DNA of 12,523 nucleotides from Actinomycetota bacterium (GTDB lineage Bacteria; Actinomycetota; Thermoleophilia; Solirubrobacterales; Solirubrobacteraceae). Under the pieces are notes generated by a model. It ran no database searches, was not told where the DNA came from, and worked only from the letters and a program-made list of their open reading frames with translations. Position numbers and translations under genes: made by a program. Positions 1-6,119 of this stretch are shown in pieces. The stretch lies in NCBI GenBank assembly GCA_005888335.1, contig VAWY01000160.1, positions 1-12,523 on the forward strand, read 5' to 3'. Each line of letters starts with the position of its first letter. Position 1 is the first letter of the stretch.

Positions 1-1527
1 GACGCGGAGGCGCTCGACGCGCTGCTGCATCCGACGTTCGACCCGCGCGCCGAGTTCGCCGTGCTGTCCACGGGCGTCGCCGCCTCGCCGGGCGCGGCCA
101 AGGGCGCGATCGTGTTCTTCGCGGGGGACGCCGTGGCGGCCGCGGCGGCGGGACGCGACGTCGTCCTCGTGCGGCCGTCGACGGAGGCGGACGACGTCGC
201 CGGCTTTCACGCGGCGAAGGGCGTCCTGACGTCCGAGGGTGGGAAGGCCAGCCATGCGGCGCTGGTGGCCCGTGGCATGGGCGTGCCGGCCGTCACGGGC
301 GCCGCTGAGCTGGAGATCGACGTCAGCGCCCGCGAGGTGCGCCTCGACGGCCGAACCGTGCTGCGCGAGGGCGACGTCGTGACCATCGACGGAACCACGG
401 GCCGCATCACCACCGACGACGTGCCGCTCGTCGATGCCCAGATGGGCGAGAACTTCCGGACCGTGCTCGCCTGGGCCGACGAGCTGCGCCGGCTGGACGT
501 CCGCGCGAACGCCGACACTCCCGAGGACGCGCGCCGGGCGCGCGAGCTCGGCGCCCAGGGGATCGGCCTGTGCCGGACCGAGCACATGTTCTTCGGCGCC
601 GACCGCCGCGCGAAGATGGTCAGGGCGATCCTGGCCACCGATGGGGACCGTCGCGCCGCCCTCGACGAGCTGCTGCCGCTGCAGCAGCGCGACTTCGAGG
701 GCCTCTTCGAGGCGATGGACGGCCTGCCGGTGACCATCCGCCTGCTCGACCCGCCGCTGCACGAGTTCCTCCCGAGGTTGAAGGACATCGAGCACCGGCT
801 CGAGCGCGCGCGTATCGAGCGCTCCGACGACCTCGACGACCTCGAGCGCGCCCATGACCGAATCCGCGCCCTGCAGGAGGTCAACCCGATGCTCGGCACG
901 CGCGGCGTGCGGCTCGGTGTCCTCCATCCCGAGATCTACGAGATGCAGCTGCGGGCGATCTTCCGCGCGGCGCTCGCCGCGCGCGAGCGCGGCGTCGAAG
1001 TCCACCCCGAGATCATGGTTCCCCTGGTCGGCTACCGCCGCGAGCTGGCGCTGCTGCGTGGGCTGATCCGGTCCGCCGCCGACGAGCACGGATGCCGGCG
1101 CGGCACCGACTACTCGGTCGGGACGATGATCGAGCTGCCGCGCGCCTGCGTGCGCGCCGACGAGATCGCCCACGAGGCCGACTTCTTCTCGTTCGGGACC
1201 AACGACCTCACGCAGACCGCGCTCGGCTTCTCGCGCGACGACATCGAGGGCCGCATCCTGGGGCGATACATCGAGGGCAAGGTCTTCGACCGCTCGCCGT
1301 TCGAGACGCTCGACACGCCCGGCGTCGGGCAGCTCGTGCGCATGGGCGCCTGGCTTGGACGCGAGACCAAGCACGATCTCGAGCTCGGCGTCTGCGGCGA
1401 GCACGGGGGAGACCCGGACTCGATCGACTTCTTCCACCACTCGGGCATCGACTACGTGTCGTGCTCACCGTTCCGCGTCCCGGTCGCGCGCGTCGCCGCC
1501 GCCCAGGCCGCAATGCGCTCGACTTGA
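1..1527 (+). CDS. ppdK: Pyruvate, phosphate dikinase, C-terminal part (5' end outside window)
   Basis: This enzyme interconverts pyruvate + ATP + Pi and PEP + AMP + PPi in the cytoplasm. The frame is open from base 1 (first residues DAEALDALLHPTFDP), so the gene continues upstream; the GTG at 61 is an internal Val. About 508 residues are visible. The N-terminal ATP-grasp domain is missing. The phospho-histidine domain is present with the swivelling His at codon 253-255 (SEGGKASHAALVARGMG). The PEP/pyruvate TIM-barrel domain follows, with GIGLCRTEHMFF, NPMLGTRGVRLG, GTMIELPRAC, FFSFGTNDLTQ and the catalytic Cys at codon 1393-1395 (GVCGEHGGDP). The GTNDLTQTALGFSRDD and SPFRVPVARVAAAQA endings are typical of PPDK rather than PEP synthase or PTS enzyme I. 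The family's regulatory Thr just before Ser-His is Ala here. It converges on the paaK-like gene, 15 bases apart. Confidence 0.95.
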   Translation, partial: DAEALDALLHPTFDPRAEFAVLSTGVAASPGAAKGAIVFFAGDAVAAAAAGRDVVLVRPSTEADDVAGFHAAKGVLTSEGGKASHAALVARGMGVPAVTGAAELEIDVSAREVRLDGRTVLREGDVVTIDGTTGRITTDDVPLVDAQMGENFRTVLAWADELRRLDVRANADTPEDARRARELGAQGIGLCRTEHMFFGADRRAKMVRAILATDGDRRAALDELLPLQQRDFEGLFEAMDGLPVTIRLLDPPLHEFLPRLKDIEHRLERARIERSDDLDDLERAHDRIRALQEVNPMLGTRGVRLGVLHPEIYEMQLRAIFRAALAARERGVEVHPEIMVPLVGYRRELALLRGLIRSAADEHGCRRGTDYSVGTMIELPRACVRADEIAHEADFFSFGTNDLTQTALGFSRDDIEGRILGRYIEGKVFDRSPFETLDTPGVGQLVRMGAWLGRETKHDLELGVCGEHGGDPDSIDFFHHSGIDYVSCSPFRVPVARVAAAQAAMRST

Positions 1528-1533
1528 TTGCCG

Positions 1534-1553
1534 CGCGGCGGCTCAGCGCCGCG
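1534..1553. terminator. GC-rich hairpin between convergent ppdK and paaK
   Basis: A 7-bp perfect stem (CGCGGCG at 1534-1540 with CGCCGCG at 1547-1553) with a 6-base loop starts 7 bases after the ppdK stop and overlaps the paaK stop codon. Its position between two converging genes suits a bidirectional terminator. There is no T-run on either side, and chance stems are common at this GC content, so the call is tentative. Confidence 0.3.
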
Positions 1554-2856
1554 GCGTCCCAACCGGGGCGCCGGCGTCGCGCAGGTCGACGACACGGACC
1601 GCCTTGCCCTCGCTGCGAGGGACGCGGCCGGGTTCCAGCAGCTCGACGCGCATGGCGATCCCGGTCGCCTCGCGCAGCGCGCCCGCAGCGCGCGCTCCAA
1701 GCTCGCCGCGGTCGAGTCGCTCGTCGGCGGGCTCGCACTGGACCACGAGCTCGTCGAGCGCTCCCTCGCGCGCCAGCACGAGCTGATAGTGGGCGCCGAT
1801 CCCGTCGACGGTCAGCAGGACGCGCTCGACCTCGGAGGGATAGAGGTTGACTCCGCGGACGATGAGCATGTCGTCGCGGCGGCCCCGAAGTGCGCTGATC
1901 CGGGCGAGCGTCCTGCCGCACGTGCACCGCCCCAGCTCCAAGGACGCGATGTCGCTCGTGCGATAGCGAAGCAGCGGCAGCGCCTCCTTCGTCAACGTCG
2001 TGAACACGAGCTCTCCCTCGCGGCCAGCGGGCAGCCGCTCGCCGCTGTCCGGGTCGACGACCTCGACGAGAAAGAGGTCCTCGTTCACGTGCAGGCCGCT
2101 CTGGCCCTCCGGGCACTCGGCGGCCACGCCCGGACCGACGATCTCCGAGAGCCCGTAGACGTTGAGCGCGGTGAGGCCGAGCTCCTGCTCGAGCTGCGCA
2201 CGCATCGCGTCGCTCCACGGCTCCGCGCCGAAGAGGCCGACCTCGAGCGCGAGCTCGTCGGGGCCGACGCCCGCCTGGCGCAACGCCTCGGCGATGTGCA
2301 GGGCGTACGAGGGCGTGCAGCACAACGCCTGTCCCCCGAGGTCGCGCAGCAGCATCGCCTGTCGGGCGGTCATGCCGGACGACATCGGCACGACGGTCGC
2401 GCCGAGCCGTTCGGCGCCCTGGTGAAAGCCGAGCCCGCCCGTGAACAGCCCGTAGCCATAGGCGTTGTGGACGACGGTGCCTGGCCCGACGCCGGCCATC
2501 GCGAGGCAGCGGGCCATGACATGGGTCCACGCCTCGAGATCGGCGGCGGTATAGCCGACGACGGTCGGCTTGCCCCGCGTCCCGCTGGAGGCGTGGACGC
2601 GGACGAGCTGCTCGCGCGGCACGGCGAGCAGCCCGAAGGGGTAGTGCTCGCGCAGCTCGCTCTTCGTGCTGAACGGCAGCCGGACCAGGTCGTCGAGCGA
2701 GCCGATGTCACCGGCCGCTTCGACGCCGCTCGCGCGCAAGCGCTCGCGGCTGCTGGGCACGGCGGTCACGAGCCGGTCGACGGTGTGCCGCAGTCGCTTG
2801 AGCTGGAGCGCCTCGAGCCGCTCGCGCGGCGCGGTTTCGATGTCGTCGAGGATCAC
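1543..2856 (-). CDS. paaK: Phenylacetate-CoA ligase-type aryl-CoA ligase
   Basis: This adenylate-forming cytoplasmic enzyme of 437 residues, the normal PaaK length, should activate an arylacetate (or related aryl acid) to its CoA thioester with ATP. Visible motifs are the phosphate-binding loop VHASSGTRGKP (about 88-97), GGLGFHQGAERLGATVVP (140-157), YGLSE (234-238), the LRYRTSDI hinge region (296-303), GRRDDMLIVRGVNLYPSEVE (325-344), the Cys pair CTCGRT (311-316), and the C-terminal Lys in SEGKAVRV (415-422). The start is GTG, because no ATG lies nearby. It sits 3 bases after the dpgC-like stop and has no clear ribosome site of its own, so translation is probably coupled. It is the last gene of the operon. 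No paaABCDE epoxidase genes accompany it. Phenylacetate, hydroxyphenylacetates or 3,5-dihydroxyphenylacetate are all possible substrates, and benzoate-type acids cannot be excluded from sequence alone. Confidence 0.9.
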   Translation of the reverse strand: MILDDIETAPRERLEALQLKRLRHTVDRLVTAVPSSRERLRASGVEAAGDIGSLDDLVRLPFSTKSELREHYPFGLLAVPREQLVRVHASSGTRGKPTVVGYTAADLEAWTHVMARCLAMAGVGPGTVVHNAYGYGLFTGGLGFHQGAERLGATVVPMSSGMTARQAMLLRDLGGQALCCTPSYALHIAEALRQAGVGPDELALEVGLFGAEPWSDAMRAQLEQELGLTALNVYGLSEIVGPGVAAECPEGQSGLHVNEDLFLVEVVDPDSGERLPAGREGELVFTTLTKEALPLLRYRTSDIASLELGRCTCGRTLARISALRGRRDDMLIVRGVNLYPSEVERVLLTVDGIGAHYQLVLAREGALDELVVQCEPADERLDRGELGARAAGALREATGIAMRVELLEPGRVPRSEGKAVRVVDLRDAGAPVGTPRR

Positions 2857-2859
2857 AGC

Positions 2860-4209
2860 TCACGCCGTGCGGTTGGGGGCATTCCAGTGCTCTTCGAGGT
2901 TGCGGACGAGCGTGGGGCTGAAGTGGCAGAAGGCCTGCTCGCGCGCGTACGTGGCCATGTAGGAGCGGAAGAGGTCGAGCGGCTCCTGGCCCGCCCGCAA
3001 CGCGCGGCGGTTCGCGGCGGCGTTGATGAGCCCCGAGCTGGTGAGCAGCTCGACGCGCCGGGCGATCGCGGCGTCCACGGCGCCCGGCTCGACGACCTCG
3101 TCGCAGAGCAGGTCGGCCTCGGGCGTGCCGGCGACGAACTCGCGGCCCGAGAGGATGGCCTGGCGGGCGAGGCGGTCGCCGACGAACCGCGGGAGGCGCA
3201 GGTTCGAGGCCCCCGGGATGATGCCTTCGCGGCGCGCGGGCAGGTAGAGCCGGCAGCCGCGCTCGGCGATCACGTGGTCCATCACGTGCAGCAGCTGGCA
3301 GGCGCCGCCGATCGCGTAGGTCTCGGCGACGGCGATCCAGAGCTTCTCGGTGGTGTCCTCGGGCTCGCGCGGGCGGTGCTCCGGGCCGCTGAGGCCGCGG
3401 TAGATCTTGTTGACGTAGCCGAGGTCGCGCACGAGGTAGAACAGGAACGCGATCTGACCGCGATACAGGTGCGTCAGGTTGATCCCCGAGCCGAAGATCC
3501 GCCGCCCGGCATAGCGCGGGTGGTCGACGACGCCGCCGCGAAAGACGCCCACTTCGACGTCTGGGTCGAGCAGCAGCAGGTCGACGCCGACCTCCGTCGG
3601 CGGGATCGTCGAGTCGTCCTCGGCGTTGAGATGGCGGGGGTTGCACAGCTCGAGGACCCCGGCCGGACCCTCCCGGCGCACGCGCACCTTGCCGAGCTCG
3701 AGCGCGCCGGTGGCGCGGAACTGCTCGAGGCGCTCGAGCGCTTCGGGCGTCGGCCGTTGCATCGCCCAGATCAGGTGCGCGCCCGCGCGCGGGACCGACA
3801 GCACGTGCGCGAGCAGCAGGCCCTGGGCGATCTCGGCGCCGTCCTTGTCGCCCTGCATGTGCTCGCGCTCAGCCGCGACGGTCGCGGCCGTCGGCACGAG
3901 GCCGGGGTAGCGCTCGGCTGCGCGCTCCAGCAGCTCCTCGACGCGGACCGCACGCGACAGCCCGTCGGTGAGCGTCTCGTAGACCTCCTCGGCGTGGGCG
4001 CGCAGGAAGCGCTCGCGCGCGTCGTTCAGCGTGCCGGCGAGCGCAGTCGCGGCGGCTTGCTGCGCCTCGTCGCGACGGGCGCGCGGGGGAAGGCGCTCGA
4101 GCAGCCGGGCGCCGTGCGCCAGAAAGGCGGTGGTCGCCTCCGCGTCGTCGTCGAGGCGGCCGTGAAGATGCGGCGCGGCGCCGGGCTGATCGACGGCGAG
4201 GCCGGCCAT
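2860..4209 (-). CDS. dpgC: DpgC-type cofactor-independent arylacetyl-CoA 1,2-dioxygenase (crotonase fold)
   Basis: DpgC of glycopeptide antibiotic clusters uses O2, without metal or flavin, to turn 3,5-dihydroxyphenylacetyl-CoA into 3,5-dihydroxyphenylglyoxylate and free CoA. This 449-residue protein has DpgC length and layout: a helical N-terminal domain (about 1-175) and then an extended crotonase domain. DpgC-like stretches include RHLNAEDDST (192-201), VGVFRGGVVDHPRYAGRR (220-237), the oxyanion region SGINLTHLY (241-249), AIGGACQLL (299-307), LPARREGIIPGASNLRLPRF (323-342) and YMATYAREQA (417-426). From memory, DpgC residues reported around the substrate and oxygen pocket (Glu189, Ile235, Arg254, Gly296, Gln299) correspond to Glu197, Ile243, Arg261, Gly302 and Gln305. 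The ATG overlaps the upstream stop (TGATG) and has GGAGG six bases ahead. The lack of dpgA, dpgB, dpgD and hpgT nearby argues against dihydroxyphenylglycine biosynthesis. An ordinary enoyl-CoA hydratase is unlikely given the length and motifs. Confidence 0.9.
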   Translation of the reverse strand: MAGLAVDQPGAAPHLHGRLDDDAEATTAFLAHGARLLERLPPRARRDEAQQAAATALAGTLNDARERFLRAHAEEVYETLTDGLSRAVRVEELLERAAERYPGLVPTAATVAAEREHMQGDKDGAEIAQGLLLAHVLSVPRAGAHLIWAMQRPTPEALERLEQFRATGALELGKVRVRREGPAGVLELCNPRHLNAEDDSTIPPTEVGVDLLLLDPDVEVGVFRGGVVDHPRYAGRRIFGSGINLTHLYRGQIAFLFYLVRDLGYVNKIYRGLSGPEHRPREPEDTTEKLWIAVAETYAIGGACQLLHVMDHVIAERGCRLYLPARREGIIPGASNLRLPRFVGDRLARQAILSGREFVAGTPEADLLCDEVVEPGAVDAAIARRVELLTSSGLINAAANRRALRAGQEPLDLFRSYMATYAREQAFCHFSPTLVRNLEEHWNAPNRTA

Positions 4210-5909
4210 CAGGCGCCTCCGCGGAAGGCCTCCTGCAGCCACTCCGCGCGGATCCGCGGGTCGACCTTGCAGTCGAGCACGAACGGCCCGGCCGGCTCGC
4301 GGGTCCAGTCGTCGAGCGGGCCGGCGTCGAGGTCGTCGAGCGAGCGCACGACCTGCGCGGGCATCCCGAGCGCCCGCGCCACGCCGGCGAAGTCGCGCGG
4401 GCCGAACTCGACCAGCGCGGTGCTCTCGCCCATCGGCCCGAAGTGATGCACCTCGGCCCCGTACGCGCCGTCGTCGAGGACGACGACGAGCAGCGCGAGC
4501 CGTTGGGCGGCGGCCGAGTCCAGCTCGCCGAGCGACATCATCAGCCCCCCGTCGCCGACGACGGCGACCGCGGGGCGATCGGGCCGCGCGACGGCCGCGC
4601 CGATCCCCGTCGCCAGCCCCAGCCCGATCGACTGGAACGCCTGCGTCATGACAAAGCCCTGGGCGTCGGGCACGCGCAGGTGCATCGGCGGGAAGCCCTG
4701 GAAGTGGCCGGCGTCCGTCGCGAGCGTTCGCTGCGCCGGCAGCTTGGCGTCCAGGCGGATCAGCAGCGCCCGCGGATCGACCGTCCCCTGGCTGCTTTCG
4801 TCGATGATCCGCCAGCCGGGGTCGCGCAGCGCGTCGGCGTCGAGGTCCCAGCGGCGAGGGCCCGCCTGCACGGCGCGGCGCTCGACCTCGGCCTCCAGCG
4901 CTCTCGCCGCGGCGCCGGCGTCGCCCAGGACAGCGGCGGCGTCGAGCCGGTGCGCGGCCAGCGCCGCCGGCTCGCTGTCGAACTGCACGACGCGTGCGTG
5001 CGCGCCGATCAGCTCGCCGCGCCGCGTGGTCCAGGCATTGAGGCTCGCGCCGAAGGCGAGCACCACGTCGGCCTGCGGGAGAAGCTCCTGCGCCAGCGGC
5101 GAGGCGAACCCGCCCGAGATGCCGAGGCTCCACGGGCTTCCGGCGAAGAGCCCGTGAGCGGGCGCAGAGGTGGCGAGCAGCGCGCCGATGCGGTCGGCAA
5201 GCTCCTCCAGCGGACGGCGAGCGCCGGCCAGCACGGCACCACGGCCCGCGAGCACGAGCGGACGCCGGGCGTGCTCAACGAGATCCGCGACGGCCGCGAT
5301 CGCGCGGCGGGACGGCTCGGCGGGCGCGGGCGAGCCGACGGCCAGGTCTCCCGGGGGCGCGCCGCACCGCTCGTCCTGCACGTCGATCGGGAAGGAGAGG
5401 ACCACGGGCACGCGCTCCGCCAACGCTCGCCGGCACGCCCTCAGCGTGTCGCGCACGGCGGTCCGGCCGCGGATCACGCGCTCAGCCTGCGCCCCGGCAG
5501 CGCGGGCAAGGCGATCCTGATCGATGCGCTGGTTGACGGCGACCGCCGTCGTCGCCACCTCGCCCGCCACGACCAGCAGCGGAGTCCGGGCCTTCGCGGC
5601 CTCGGCGAGTCCGGTCATCGCGTTGGTGAGGCCAGGGCCCTGATGAACGGTGCAGATGCCGAGACGCCCGGTCACGCGCGCCCAGGCGTCGGTCATCGTG
5701 ACCGCGGAGGTCTCGTGACGAGCCCAGTGATACCTCACCGCGTGGCGGCTCGTGAGCCGCTCGGCGAGCCGGAAGTTGCCGCTCCCGAGGACGCCGAACG
5801 CGGTGTCGACGCCGAGGCGCGCGAGCGTCGCGGCCACCGCTTCGAACGCAGGCAGCTCGCTCGCTCCAACGGCGGTCTCACCTGCACGCTGCGACCGCGC
5901 CGTCAGCAT
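4209..5909 (-). CDS. ThDP-dependent 2-oxo-acid decarboxylase-like enzyme (benzoylformate decarboxylase / acetolactate synthase superfamily)
   Basis: A 566-residue cytoplasmic ThDP enzyme with the usual three domains. The pyrimidine-binding domain (about 18-185) has the activating Glu66 in ARHETSAV and His89 in CTVHQGPGLTNAM. A central domain follows (about 200-340). The diphosphate-binding domain (about 390-550) has GDGGLMMSLGELD at 452 and DDGAYG at 479, giving GDG-X24-DD; most relatives have NN or ND at the last pair. Compared from memory with Pseudomonas benzoylformate decarboxylase, Ser43, Glu66 and His89 fall at its Ser26, Glu47 and His70. The counterpart of His281 is not a His. Acetolactate synthases usually lack the His at position 89. 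It is the first gene of the operon, and its stop overlaps the dpgC-like start. In this context decarboxylation of an arylglyoxylate to an aryl aldehyde is the best guess. A carboligase or another 2-oxo-acid decarboxylase remains possible. Confidence 0.85.
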   Translation of the reverse strand: MLTARSQRAGETAVGASELPAFEAVAATLARLGVDTAFGVLGSGNFRLAERLTSRHAVRYHWARHETSAVTMTDAWARVTGRLGICTVHQGPGLTNAMTGLAEAAKARTPLLVVAGEVATTAVAVNQRIDQDRLARAAGAQAERVIRGRTAVRDTLRACRRALAERVPVVLSFPIDVQDERCGAPPGDLAVGSPAPAEPSRRAIAAVADLVEHARRPLVLAGRGAVLAGARRPLEELADRIGALLATSAPAHGLFAGSPWSLGISGGFASPLAQELLPQADVVLAFGASLNAWTTRRGELIGAHARVVQFDSEPAALAAHRLDAAAVLGDAGAAARALEAEVERRAVQAGPRRWDLDADALRDPGWRIIDESSQGTVDPRALLIRLDAKLPAQRTLATDAGHFQGFPPMHLRVPDAQGFVMTQAFQSIGLGLATGIGAAVARPDRPAVAVVGDGGLMMSLGELDSAAAQRLALLVVVLDDGAYGAEVHHFGPMGESTALVEFGPRDFAGVARALGMPAQVVRSLDDLDAGPLDDWTREPAGPFVLDCKVDPRIRAEWLQEAFRGGA

Positions 5910-5915
5910 GAGCCC

Positions 5916-5921
5916 AGTATG
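5916..5921 (-). promoter_or_regulatory. Possible -10 element for leaderless transcription of the operon
   Basis: On the minus strand CATACT (5921-5916) is followed by six bases and then the ATG at 5909. No purine-rich ribosome site precedes that ATG. A -10-like hexamer 6-7 bases before a start codon is the usual arrangement for leaderless mRNAs in Actinomycetota. I see no convincing -35 hexamer. This is weak evidence from a single short motif. Confidence 0.3.
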
Positions 5922-6107
5922 ACCCTGCGCCGCCCCGTGGGCGCGCTAACAGACGCTTTACCCCGCGTGTATCCGGATGCTGTGTCCTCTCGGGCCGCGA
6001 GCGAGGTCGCCCGCCGGTCGACGCGGCGGGACGCCGGTTCCGACCGCCTGTCCCTGGGTGTCAAGGGGACGCCGGCGCGACCATCGCCGCTCGACCGCCC
6101 CCCGGAC

Positions 6108-6114
6108 AAGGAGG
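6108..6114 (+). promoter_or_regulatory. Ribosome binding site fixing the SDR start
   Basis: AAGGAGG lies five bases ahead of the GTG at 6120. It decides the start, because this reading frame stays open far upstream (from 4443, through the antisense of the ThDP gene) and an automatic caller could choose a much earlier start. Confidence 0.85.
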
Positions 6115-6119
6115 ACTCC

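Larger units (their letters stand above)
5910..6119. other. Divergent intergenic region between the ThDP-dioxygenase-ligase operon and the SDR gene
   Basis: These 210 bases separate two divergently transcribed units and must hold both promoters. They contain the possible leaderless -10 for the operon at the left end and the SDR ribosome site at the right end. I found no convincing long inverted repeat that would mark an operator, and no regulator gene adjoins the region. Open frames crossing it are extensions of neighbouring frames in GC-rich DNA. Confidence 0.5.

Noticed and set aside
1528..4446. A 972-codon plus-strand open frame antisense to the paaK and dpgC-like genes
   Set aside because: The translation is low-complexity and rich in Arg, Ala, Glu and Leu, with no domain motifs. 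It mirrors two genes with clear family motifs on the other strand, so it is an artefact of high GC.
4210..5133. Upstream extension of the dpgC-like frame to a 757-residue protein
   Set aside because: The added part overlaps the ThDP gene on the same strand in another frame and is Arg/Ala-rich. The ATG at 4209 has a good GGAGG and the family length fits exactly.
1543..5909. Reading the operon as part of a glycopeptide antibiotic cluster
   Set aside because: No type III PKS (DpgA), DpgB/D, HpgT, NRPS or P450 genes are visible, and the neighbours are housekeeping and catabolic-type genes.
4443..6119. Upstream extension of the SDR reading frame, which would give a 948-residue protein
   Set aside because: It runs antisense through the ThDP gene with Arg-rich low-complexity sequence. 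The AAGGAGG site and GTG at 6120 mark the real start, just before the Rossmann fold.
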